Below, piece by piece: positions 40,368 to 48,879 of a stretch of DNA of 64,000 nucleotides (position 1 is its first letter; every line of letters begins with the position of its first letter). The notes below the pieces were generated by a model. That model worked only from the letters and a program-made list of their open reading frames with translations, had not been told where the DNA came from and searched no databases. Position numbers and translations under genes: made by a program. This DNA is from Symbiodinium natans (Eukaryota; Sar; Dinophyceae; Suessiales; Symbiodiniaceae). The stretch lies in contig CAJNDS010002224.1 of assembly GCA_905221605.1 (NCBI GenBank), positions 880,023 through 944,022 of the forward strand, written 5' to 3'.

Positions 40368-40431
40368 GGGTTTAGGGTTCAGGGTTAAGGGCTTCGGGGC
40401 TGTAGGGCCTGAGACGCGTTTAAGGCCTCAC

Positions 40432-40496
40432 AAGAGCTGAAGACTCCAGGCAGGTGCTTGAGAACCCCTTAAAAAGGCCATGCTCATACCGGTAGG
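40432..40496 (-). CDS. exon, unknown product, both splice sites clear
   Basis: Acceptor GGCCTTCTTTAG, donor TCTT|GTGAGG; reads PTGMSMAFLRGSQAPAWSLQ. Confidence 0.6.
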
Positions 40497-40631
40497 CTAA
40501 AGAAGGCCACATGGAACCTGAAGAATGCCCCAAACCTCAAACCCTAAACCCTAAACCCAGGGTTTAGGGTTTAGGGTTTAGGGTTTAACCCCAAACCCCA
40601 AGCCCTAAACCCTAAACCCCCAAGCCCCAAA

Positions 40632-40722
40632 ACCCCCGGCCGAGATGCGCGATCTTCACCCCGTGCTTCGAGGTGCCGCAAAGCACGTCGATGGTGCGGC
40701 CCTGGCAGGTTGGAGTGGAACT
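40632..40722 (-). CDS. exon, unknown product
   Basis: Reads TCQGRTIDVLCGTSKHGVKI then AHLGRG with almost all third positions G or C. VLCGTSKHGVKIA faintly recalls the VWTSxLKRTIQTA segment of bisphosphatases; low confidence. Confidence 0.6.
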
Positions 40723-40873
40723 GTGCACGTTTAGGGTTTAGGGTTTAGGGTTTAGGGTTCAGGGTTCAGGGGGATCCAGAACCCTATATGTGTAGACCCG
40801 ATAGGGTTTAGGGTTTAGGGTTTAGGGTTTGGGGTTTAGGGTTTAGGGTCTGGGGTACATACACCCTAGTTTT

Positions 40874-41000
40874 GTGTCTGTAGGGTCTATAGGGTGTATA
40901 GGGTTTATAGGGCTCATAGGGCTGATAGGGTTTATAGGGTTTAGGGTTTATAGGGTTTCAGGGTTTATAGGGTTTATGGGGTTTATAGGGTTTCTAGCGT
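40874..41000 (+). repeat. variant array GGGTTTATA
   Basis: About 12 copies of a 9-bp unit; the Ile/Gly/Phe frame over it is an artefact. Confidence 0.8.
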
Positions 41001-41582
41001 TTCAAGGGCTAAGGGAGTATGTAGGGTACCTAAACCCAAAACCCAAAACCCACAACCCCTGCTAGGAACCACAGGGTTTAACTATTGCTTATAAGGTTTA
41101 GGGTTTCGGGGTTTAGGGTGTTTGGTTTAGAGGTTTAGGGTTTCGGGCTTAGGGCTTAGGGTTCGTAATTTAGGCAAGATTGAAACGGGCTTTGGATGAA
41201 AGGAAAAACATCAAAGGGCTGCGGCTTAGATGTGAGCAAGTGAAGTTTAAGGTGTTTCTAGGAGTTTAGGGTTTAGGGTGGATTTAGGGTTTGGGGTGTA
41301 TATAGACATAGATGGCTTGGGGGTTTAGGGTCCTAGGTTTTAGGGCGCAGGGCTTGGATATTTAGACCCTAAAACCATTCCTACAAGCTCGAAGATGTAC
41401 CCCCAAAGCCACAAAAAAAAAAAAAACACCAATTTCTAATCAGACCCCCCCCCCCCCCCCCCAGAGCTTCAGAAATAAAGACTGTGAACAAGGTTTAGAG
41501 TTTAGAGATCCGGGTGGGGTGTACCTATCTGGTCCCTCAGCCCCAAAACATACATCTAGTAGCCCTAACCCCTAAACCCTTG

Positions 41583-41613
41583 TGGTTATAAAGTACCCAT
41601 GAACCTCCAAGTA
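41583..41613. mobile_element. family F element, one end only
   Basis: GGTTATAAAGTACCCATGAACCTCCAAG, preceded by telomeric repeat and followed by TAGGGTTT. Confidence 0.6.
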
Positions 41614-41630
41614 GGGTTTGGGAGAATGAC

Positions 41631-41676
41631 CCCCAGCCTCCTGCCGCTCGATCGTCGTCAGGAGCTTGGCCATGTC
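41631..41676 (-). CDS. exon, unknown product, both splice sites plausible
   Basis: Acceptor CTCGGGTAG, donor GTCATT; reads DMAKLLTTIERQEAG with GC third positions. Confidence 0.6.
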
Positions 41677-41779
41677 CTACCCGAGGGTCGGGCGGTTAAG
41701 TTTAGGGTTTGGGGTTTAGGGTTTTGGGTTTTTTTAGGGTTTAGGGTTTTAGGGTTTTAGGGTTTAGGGTCTAGGGTCT

Positions 41780-41873
41780 AGGGTTTAGGGTTTAGGGTTT
41801 AGGGTTTAGGGTTTAGGGTTTAGGGTTTAGGGTTTAGGGTTTAGGGTTTGGGGTTTGGGGTTTAGGGTTTAGG
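41780..41873 (+). repeat. telomeric array TTTAGGG
   Basis: About 13 units including two TTTGGGG; further arrays at 42080-42140 and 42293-42370 in a stretch with only one strand-ambiguous coding island (41960-42030). Confidence 0.9.
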
Positions 41874-42519
41874 GCCAAAGGAGGACTTTTTCGTTGAGAG
41901 ATACCTAGGGGGTGTAGGGTCTAGTGTTTACAATCGGGGCGGGTGTGAGCAAGGGTAAAACTCCAGTGGTGCAATACCCATGGCTCTGCCTTATGCTGGA
42001 TTCAGTGCAGGGCCCTGGCGGAACGAAGCCGGTTTAGGGCTTAGGGTTTAGGGGCTAAGGGTTTAAGGGTTAGGGTTTTAGGGTTTAGGGTTTAGGGTTT
42101 AGGGTTAGGGTTTAGGGTTTAGGGTTTAGGGTTTGGGGTTTAGGGCTCATCCTGCCCATTGAGAGGTTAGTACCAAGCCTCCGCTTCTTGCAAAAAAAGT
42201 CTGGGAGCTTTCCTAAAAACCTTAAGCCCTAAACCCCAAACCTCACACCCGAAACCCTCCCGCCACCCCTCTGACGTTGTTGGGAATTTAGGTTTAGGGT
42301 TTAGGGTTTAGGGTTTAGGGTTTAGGGTTTAGGGTTTAGGGTTTAGGGTTTAGGGTTTAGGGTTTAGGGTCTAGGGTCTAGGGTCTAGGCTTTGGCTTTG
42401 GCTTGGTATTGCTTTCGGCTGACCCATGCTACACCCGAAACCCTAAACCCTAAACCCCAAACCTCAAACCCTAAACCCTAAACCCCAAACCCTAAAAACC
42501 GCCTTGGGCCCTCCTGGTA

Positions 42520-42674
42520 CAAACTTTTGCTTAAGAACCCCAATTTAAAAGAATGAAAAATGGAGATCCCTATATTACCCTTAGTAAGGAAGAACTCCTA
42601 GCCCTAAACCCTAGCCCTAAACCCTAAACCCTAAACCCTAAACCCTAAACCCTGGGGTTCTTAAGCAAATAGTA
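42520..42674. mobile_element. family E element with telomeric insert
   Basis: TTTTGCTTAAGAACCCC and GGGGTTCTTAAGCAAATAG are inverted ends. A CCCTAAA array (42600-42653) lies inside. It separates the exon at 42684-42751 from an acceptor GTACCAG downstream. Confidence 0.75.
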
Positions 42675-42683
42675 GAAGAGTCA

Positions 42684-42751
42684 GAGTCCTTGGCAGGGAG
42701 GCCGCGGCCGTCTTGGTCCATCTCCGGCGCGAGGAGAATGAGGCGCCTCTT
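42684..42751 (-). CDS. exon, unknown product
   Basis: Acceptor GTTTTGACAG then KRRLILLAPEMDQDGRGLPA then K, possibly with a GA donor AAG|GACTCT leading into the family E element. Confidence 0.65.
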
Positions 42752-42772
42752 CTGTCAAAACTAGGGTTTAGG

Positions 42773-42837
42773 GTTTAGGGTTTAGGGTTTAGGGTTTAGG
42801 GTTTAGGGTTTAGGGTTTAGGGTTCAGGGTTTAGGGC
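42773..42837 (+). repeat. telomeric array TTTAGGG
   Basis: Nine units just upstream (minus sense) of the exon acceptor at 42752. Confidence 0.9.
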
Positions 42838-43039
42838 CCTCGAGGCTTCAGGGTTTTTTTTAGGGTTTCGGGTTTAGCGTTTAGGGCTTAGGGCTGAATT
42901 AGGGCTTAGGGCTTAGGGCTGAGGGGTTTAGGGTTTAGGGTTTAGGGTTTGGGGTTTGGGGTTTAGGGTTTAGGGTGACATGCCCAAGCGCCAGAGATGG
43001 AGCCCTGTAAGCCCTACACAGGTAAGGGGCTTCTGGATG

Positions 43040-43230
43040 GTCTAAACCCCTAAACCCTAAACCCCTAAACCCCTAAACCCTAAACCCTAAACCCTAAACC
43101 CTAAACCCTAAACCCTAAACCCTAAACCCTAAACCCTAAACCCTGAACCCTGAACCCTAAACCCTAAACCCTAAACCCTAAACCCTAAACCCTAAACCCT
43201 AAACCCTAAACCCTAAACCCTAAACCCTAA
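43040..43230 (-). repeat. telomeric array CCCTAAA
   Basis: About 26 units, a few of 8 bp or CCCTGAA. Confidence 0.95.
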
Positions 43231-43245
43231 AAACAAAACTAGGCA

Positions 43246-43322
43246 ACCTGGACCCGGCACCAAGCCCGATGCCTCGTGAGGTGCATGGCGTGCAGCAAGG
43301 AGATCATCGGGGCCGCGACCTT
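43246..43322 (-). CDS. exon, unknown product
   Basis: Reads KVAAPMISLLHAMHLTRHRA then W, GC-rich third positions; donor uncertain. Resembles the helix before the RHG motif of bisphosphatases, weakly. Confidence 0.55.
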
Positions 43323-43759
43323 GGGTTCAGGGTTTAGGGTTCAGGGTTTAGGGTTTAGGGTTTAGGGTTTAGGGTTTAACACTCAGCCCTCAACCCTAAA
43401 CTCTAAGCCCTAAACCCTAAACCCGGCAAATTGCCAAGCCCTCAGCCCTGAACCCTAACGCTCTAAACTCTCAACCCTCCCCCAAACCCTCAGCCCTCTA
43501 GACCCCAAGCCTGTAAACCCTAAACCCTGAACCCCTCCAAACCCTGAGCCCTAAACCCTAAAACTCTAAGCCCCAAGCCCTGAACCCCCAGCCCTAAACC
43601 CTCAACCCAGAGCCCGACATGCTTCAGCCCTGAGGCTCGAAATCCCCCAAAGCCCTTGTTTAATCGACCTTGGGGGATACCTGACTACTTGCAACTCCCC
43701 TTAGCAAGCCCTTCCAGAAAATGAACAGTAGACCCTAGACCCCAAACCCTAAAAGAATA

Positions 43760-44005
43760 AACCCTTCTTGGAGACTCCTTCGACTTGGAGGCCATCCACT
43801 CCAACAAGCTGTTCTCCAGTCCTTTGAGGTGCTCGACGAGCATGTGGGCCGGGATCGGATCGTGCATCCGCCTGTGAGGTAGTGGCTTAACCCCATAGTG
43901 AAAGTCGCAGAGCTGATCCTGTCCTGGCTCTCGAAGATACTCGCACTGGCTGAAGGGCCCCTTCCGGCAAAGCGCCAGGCAGCATCTCTCGTCCGCAACC
44001 CTCAG
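43760..44005 (-). CDS. long exon, Cys/His-rich, unknown product
   Basis: About 82 codons. The acceptor is telomeric (GGGTTTAG|G). Reads RCCLALCRKGPFSQCEYLRE, then LCDFHYGVKPLPHRRMHDPI, then EHLKGLENSLLEWMASKSKE. The C...C...C...C...C-x-F-H spacing could bind zinc. The 87-aa frame in the same place (43735-43998) is a shadow; the 60-aa frame starting at 43867 is the tail of this exon. Confidence 0.75.
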
Positions 44006-44351
44006 CCCTAAACCCTGACAAAAGCTCTACATTCAAATCTCAGACGCTGCACCGTGTGGGTCTGGGTACCCTTTTGGAGATCCTCTAAGGGAATGTAAGG
44101 GCCATATGCCATATGAGGAGTATAGTCAGGGACCTCTTAATGGTACATCCCCTTGGGGGCACGAGTCTTTAACGCCATGAAAACTGAGGCCTTGAGGAGA
44201 CCCTAAACCCCCTAACCCCCTAAAGCCCAAAAGACAACCTTGGGGCCTTACAGCGTAGGGTTCAGGGTTTAGTGTTTAGGGTTAGGGTTAGGGTTTAGGA
44301 TTTATAGGGTTCAGGGTTTTGGGCTTAGGGCTTGGGGTTGGGGGATTAGGG

Positions 44352-44440
44352 TGAAATTTCGAGCCCGTGGCCAGTGAGCTGCCCGTCCGGCAGCACGTGA
44401 TCTTCTGGCCGCCGTCGAAGATCTGCACGGAGCCTCTCGG
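44352..44440 (-). CDS. exon, unknown product
   Basis: Acceptor CTAAGTCAG then PRGSVQIFDGGQKITCCRTG then SSLATGSKF; 27 of 30 third positions are G or C. Confidence 0.6.
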
Positions 44441-44447
44441 CTGACTT

Positions 44448-44577
44448 AGGGTTTAGGGTTTAGGGTTTAGGGTTTAGGGTTTAGGGTTTAGGGTTTAGGG
44501 TTTAGGGTTTAGGGTTTAGGGTTTAGGGTTTAGGGTTTAGGGTTTAGGGTTTAGGGTTTAGGGTTTAGGGTTTAGGC
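44448..44577 (+). repeat. telomeric array TTTAGGG
   Basis: About 18 perfect units immediately upstream (minus sense) of the exon at 44352-44440. Confidence 0.95.
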
Positions 44578-44872
44578 CTTTAGGGGTCAGGCTTGAGGGT
44601 TGAGGGTTTCAGGGTTTTGGGTTTGGGGTCAGGCCGCCCAGAAAACTGCTTCTGTGCACTGCGTTGTAGGGTTATAGCGGAAGATGAGGATTTGTGAGTT
44701 GTGGTACTTTGCGGATATAGGGTGGAAGGGTCCATGGCATGAGCCACAAGACGAGGGTGCAGCGTTTCACATTGAGACCCTACACCCTAAAACTGCGAGA
44801 AGGCCAACCCAGTCCCCCCCAAGTACCTTTTAGACCACAGCCGAGGTTGTAGGGCTAAGGGTCATATGAGGG

Positions 44873-44972
44873 CTATCTCAGGGGTATGTGGTGGTAACAA
44901 TCCAACTGCATGTGTCCCAGACTTCCCTCAGGAAGGAAGTAAACTGTCTCCAGCCCATCGCGTACTGCGATA
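44873..44972 (-). CDS. exon after a family F intron
   Basis: Reads SIAVRDGLETVYFLPEGSLG then HMQLDCYHHIPLR and a stop. Its acceptor TTCAAG is the tip of the family F element; joining to 45099-45125 is in frame. Confidence 0.7.
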
Positions 44973-45098
44973 CTTGAAGGTTCATGGGTACGTGTAGCCA
45001 CAATAAAGAATCTACTTATAACCCACTTCGGGGACTTAAGGGGGCTTATAAGTACAGTTATCATTGGGTTTATAAGTACCCATGAAGCTCCAAGTAGC
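44973..45098 (-). mobile_element. family F element as a complete GC-AG intron
   Basis: On the minus strand it starts GCTACTTGGAGCTTCATGGG and ends ACCCATGAACCTTCAAG, inverted repeats that carry both splice sites. Splicing AAAAG|GC...AAG|TATCGC gives GFK|SIAVRD. 126 nt. Confidence 0.75.
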
Positions 45099-45125
45099 CT
45101 TTTAAAACCAGAGCAGGCCATCGTA
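45099..45125 (-). CDS. exon, upstream partner of 44873-44972
   Basis: Reads MACSGFK; a longer 82-aa frame through the element (44873-45121) reflects read-through. Confidence 0.55.
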
Positions 45126-45149
45126 GGCCATCCGAGAGATTTAGAAGCC

Positions 45150-45240
45150 CTGTTTCAGGAAAGGTTTTGTGCTGTTTCTGAGCGGTCCGAGGGGGATTTC
45201 TCCTCATTTGGATTGAACAGGATCCGGTTTGCTAGGATGC
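45150..45240 (-). CDS. exon, unknown product
   Basis: Acceptor CTCCGCAAG then ILANRILFNPNEEKSPSDRS then ETAQNLS. The plus strand is also open behind CTGTTTCAG (ERFCAVSERSEGDFSSFGLN), so tentative. Confidence 0.45.
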
Positions 45241-45380
45241 TTGCGGAGGCTTAAACCCTAAACCCTAAACCCTAAAACGCAGGTATAGTCTTTCATGGGG
45301 TTTGCGGCGTGGGTTTAGGGGTTTTGGGGTTTAGGGGTTTAGGGGTTTAGGGGTTTAGGGGTTTAGGGGTCTCTGCCTAC

Positions 45381-45457
45381 AGGCATGGCGACGTCGCAGC
45401 TCTTGCCGCTGAGAAGATCCAGCTCGCACTCCTCACGCACTTGGACAGTTTGGGCTG
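45381..45457 (-). CDS. exon, unknown product, both splice sites clear
   Basis: Acceptor GGCTTCAG, donor CCT|GTAGGC; reads QTVQVREECELDLLSGKSCD then VAMP. Confidence 0.65.
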
Positions 45458-45485
45458 AAGCCCCTAAACCCCCTTAGCTTGGCTA

Positions 45486-45594
45486 GGCTGCCCAGTAACC
45501 TAGGCTTAAAAAGGGTGCCCTTTTCTGTTTAAAGGGGTTTATAAGGGAACCTAAACCCCCAACAAGGGAACAAGGGCACTACTGGGCATCCTAG
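45486..45594. mobile_element. family D element
   Basis: Nearly identical to 21857-21967, including GGCTGCCCAGTAAC and ACTACTGGGCATCCTAG ends. Directly joined to a family A element. Confidence 0.8.
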
Positions 45595-45696
45595 TTGGGA
45601 TGCTTCCCCTTTTCCTCTCAGTCCTTCGTAGGGATTATCGTACCCCCTTATATCATCCCTGCTACGCACAGCTAGTGTCCGGGGGAACATCCCAAC
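45595..45696. mobile_element. family A element, adjacent to family D
   Basis: TTGGGATGCTTCCCC ... GGGGGAACATCCCAA, 102 bp, with no bases between it and the family D element. Confidence 0.75.
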
Positions 45697-45789
45697 CCTA
45701 AAAGCCCTCAAGACTTGTATACATGGGCATTGTACATCTTCACGTTCCTTTGCGCCACGGACCGTGCCAAACTAATTCATTCCCGAACC

Positions 45790-45970
45790 CACTATACCCA
45801 AAAAGGCTCCATAAGGCCTCAAAAGCTTCGCCAAGACTAAAACAAAAAGGCTCCAAAGCCCGAAAAACGCATCAAAAGGCTTCAAAAGCACCGAAGAGCC
45901 CCCGAACGGACAGCAAAAAGCCGCCAAAAGAGCCCCAAGAGGCCGCAAAATTCCAGAAAGTCCTCAACAT
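45790..45970. repeat. degenerate AAAAGGCTYCAAAAGC repeat
   Basis: A-rich, loosely repeating segment giving a Lys/Pro-rich plus frame (45723-46007). A similar segment lies at 46440-46640. Judged repeat rather than gene. Confidence 0.5.
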
Positions 45971-45985
45971 GCCTCCTTCAGGTTC

Positions 45986-46170
45986 GGGTTTAGGGTTTAG
46001 GGTTTAGGGTTTAGGGTTTAGGGTTTAGGGTTTAGGGTTTAGGGTTTAGGGTTTAGGGTTTAGGGTTTAGGGTTTAGGGTTTAGGGTTTAGGGCTTAGGG
46101 CTTAGGGTTTAGGGTTTAGGGTTTAGGGTTTAGGGTTTAGGGGCTAGGGTTTAGGGTTTAGGGTTTAGGG
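45986..46170 (+). repeat. telomeric array TTTAGGG
   Basis: About 26 units with a few GGGCTTA units. Confidence 0.95.
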
Positions 46171-46216
46171 TTTGGGGCTTAGGGTTCAGCCTCTCATGGA
46201 AAAGGGTGCAGGCAAG

Positions 46217-46347
46217 CCACCTGAAAATCATTTCATCCGGCAAAAGCCGAAGGTCTCTATCAATCTCTGCACAAAGAGACCGAATTTGCGACAGACATAG
46301 TCTATCCTTCACAAGATAAAGATTTTCTTGCAGTTTTCTCACAAACA
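46217..46347 (-). CDS. exon, unknown product
   Basis: Reads VRKLQENLYLVKDRLCLSQI then RSLCAEIDRDLRLLPDEMIF to donor TTTCAG|GTGGCT. AT-richer codons than neighbours, helical composition. Confidence 0.6.
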
Positions 46348-46724
46348 AGCGGGTCTTCGAAGCAATTCATTCGTGCAAGAATCGAAAATATCCATCAAAT
46401 TATGACCTCTAAAGACCACTAAGCAGGCCCCCCCCAAGCGCCTGGAAGCACTGAGAAAGCTGGAAGAAAAGCCCAAAAAGCAGGTGAGTTCAGCAAAAAC
46501 AATCCGATCAAAGCCCGGCCCCCAAAAAACTCATGAAAACCCCGGAAACAAACCCGGATTGAAGAAACGACCAAAAGCTGAATTCAGCAAAACCGCACCA
46601 CAAGGAAAAAACATAACTCGTCAAAACCCGCCCAAAGCCCCGGACACAAACCCTAAACCCTATATAATCCCTAAGCTCAAACATGAGCCCCCCCCCCCCC
46701 CAAAAGCCCCCAAACCAAGTGGGC

Positions 46725-46803
46725 AATTCCCAAAATAGGGGTACCCATTTTATACCCCAAATAGAATAGAATCTCCTTAAAGGGATCCCTCCCCCAAAAA
46801 AGG
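46725..46803 (+). mobile_element. family K element
   Basis: CAATTCCCAAAATAGGGGTACC ... CTTAAAGGGATCCCTCCCCCAAAAAAGG, the inverse of 735-820. Confidence 0.65.
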
Positions 46804-46972
46804 ACCCTAAACCCTAAACCCTCAACCCTAAACCTTAAACCCTAAACCCTAAACCCTAAACCCTAAACTCTTAAGCTTAAGCCTGAGTGCTCAGCTAAAG
46901 CCTTCTCACGTACAGGAGCGTAACACACCTTGACGGGAATGTAAACAAATGACCTTCTAAGTCTTACCTAGA

Positions 46973-47018
46973 GGTAAATGGTAATTATAGAATATAATTA
47001 CAGCCATTTACAGGTAAG
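46973..47018. repeat. hairpin, left bracket of a tandem array
   Basis: CTTACCTAGAGGTAAATGGTAATTAT folds on ATAATTACAGCCATTTACAGGTAAG. It recurs at 48479-48535 with the flanking GTCTTACCTAG and TAAGTGCATG conserved. Confidence 0.8.
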
Positions 47019-47109
47019 TGCATGTCTGTATACAAATATTCGTTAATATTTCTATAGACAGTACTGTCAGTATTAATACAAGAGTTTTTTAACGCCCTAA
47101 AACCCTGAC

Positions 47110-48450
47110 ATCAAACCTTTTTTGGACCCCAGCGTGCTCGTGGCCAGCCAAATGCCTGGAGCCAAAAATTACTCGGGAACAGCGCGTTTTTCTTTGTCTG
47201 GCCTTGCTAAATCGTGGTTGAAGCCAAAAATGAAGCCAAAAATTACTCCAAAACAGTGCGTTTCTCTTTGCGTGGCCTCTCTGAAGCTCTTTCGAAGGTT
47301 TGAAGGAGGCTGAAAGCTTTTTTGAAGGTCCCAGGCAGGCTCCGTAGGGGGTACCCCAGGATTCGGGAAAAATGGCTCGATTCCCAGTTAATTTTAAATA
47401 GATTTTATATAGCGGAAATTACCCCCTCATTTTCTAAAATTCTGGCCTTCTTGTGGGGGTAGCCCAGGAGAGGGTAAGCCACCCTAAGCCCCAGTCAAAC
47501 CCGGATCAAAAAATGGACCCTCGAGTGCTCGTGGCCAGCCAAAGGCCTTGGAGCCAAAAATTACTCGGGAACAGCGCGTTTTTCTTTGTCTGGCCTTGCT
47601 AAATCGTGGTTGAAGCCAAAAATGAAGCCAAAAATTACTCCAAAACAGTGCGTTTCTCTTTGCGTGGCCTCTCTGAAGCTCTTTCGAAGGTCTGAAGGAG
47701 GCTGAAAGCTTTTTTGAAGGTCCCAGGGAGGCTCCGTGGGGGGTACCCCAGGATTCGGGAAAAATGGCTCGATTCCCAATTAATTTTAAATAGATTTTAT
47801 ATAGCGGAAATTACCCCCTCATTTTCTAAAATTCTGGCCTTCTTGTGGGGGTAGCCCAGGAAAGGGTAAGCCACCCTAAGCCCCAGTCAAACCCGGATCA
47901 AAAAATGGACCCTCGAGTGCTCGTGGCCAGCCAAAGGCCTTGGAGCCAAAAATTACTCGGGAACAGCGCGTTTTTCTTTGTCTGGCCTTGCTAAATCGTG
48001 GTTGAAGCCAAAAATGAAGCCCAGTCAAACCCGGATCAAAAAATGGACCCTCGAGTGCTCGTGGCCAGCCAAATGCCTGGAGCCAAAAATTACTCGGGAA
48101 CAGCGCGTTTTTCCTTGTCTGGCCTTGCTAAATGGCTTCTCTGAAGCCACCCTAAGCCCCAGTCAAACCCGGATCAAAAAATGGACCCTCGAGTGCTCGT
48201 GGCCAGCCAAATGCCTGGAGCCAAAAATTACTCGGGAACAGCACGTTTTTCTTTGTCTGGCCTTGCTAAATCGTGCTTGGGGCCAAAAATTACTCCAAAA
48301 CAGTGCGTTTCTTTGTGTGTGGTCTCTTTAAGTGCGTTTTTCTTTGTCTGGCCTTTCTAAATCGTGCTTGGAGCCAAAAATTACTCCAAAACAAAGCGTT
48401 TTTCTGTGTGGAGTACCCCACAGGAGGGGGTAAGCCCCCCTAAGCCACCC
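47110..48450 (+). repeat. 391-bp tandem array with short derivative units
   Basis: Units start at about 47125, 47516 and 47908 (391-392 bp apart), then two truncated 138-bp units (48046, 48184) and fragments. Core GTGCTCGTGGCCAGCCAAA...GGAGCCAAAAATTACTC. Open frames over it repeat the same peptide per unit and are not conserved as a gene. Confidence 0.9.
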
Positions 48451-48478
48451 AAAGGCCTTAGCAAGCCGACTTTCTAGT

Positions 48479-48535
48479 CTTACCTAGAAGTAAATGGTAA
48501 TTATGGAACATAATTACAGCCATTTACTGTGTAAG
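48479..48535. repeat. hairpin, right bracket of a tandem array
   Basis: Second copy of the 46973-47018 palindrome in the same orientation, about 85% identical. Confidence 0.8.
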
Positions 48536-48627
48536 TGCATGGTCTTTTGTTTCTCACATTTTCTGTAATCTCTTTACCAGACACTATTATCAATATTAGC
48601 GACGCTTAAGAACTTAAGCGTCCTACA

Positions 48628-48745
48628 GATGCTTTGGGTGGCATCCTGGGGTGGGAGAAAGTAGAGCTCCATGTACATGACGGAACTCTTTTGCGCTGAA
48701 GGTTTCGGACGTCCGTCTCTCTTTCCATACACTACGCATGTTAAA
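48628..48745 (-). CDS. open frame, possible exon
   Basis: Reads RSVWKERRTSETFSAKEFRH then VHGALLSPTPGCHPKHL and a stop. Splice sites not fixed. Confidence 0.45.
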
Positions 48746-48795
48746 TCGACAAGCCCTAAACCCTAAACCCTAAACCCTAACCCTAAACCCTAAAC

Positions 48796-48879
48796 TGGCC
48801 AGGCCTGGAGAGGCTCGTACTGAGCCTCGTAGGCTTCCACGCGCTGCTTGAAATCCGCGAGGGCAGCGCTGGAATCTAC
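48796..48879 (-). CDS. 6-phosphofructo-2-kinase exon (DF-YE-YEPL segment)
   Basis: 28 codons: VDSSAALADFKQRVEAYEAQ then YEPLQAWP. This matches the conserved end of the 6PF2K domain, where an ADF-x-R-I-x-x-YE-x-x-YEPL pattern follows SPDY. Acceptor AAACTCAG; donor CCA|GTTTAG is the first unit of a telomeric array. Last kinase exon recognised. Confidence 0.85.

Noticed and set aside
47978-48331. 117-aa frame with internally repeated peptide
   Set aside because: Follows the tandem repeat unit; frames differ among units and strands, so no selected protein.
47110-48450. CRISPR-like array of repeats
   Set aside because: Units are 391 or 138 bp and contiguous, with no short direct repeats and unique spacers; the host is eukaryotic.
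46973-48535. LTR retrotransposon bounded by direct repeats
   Set aside because: The bracketing repeats are short palindromes without polymerase or integrase coding between them; the interior is a tandem array.
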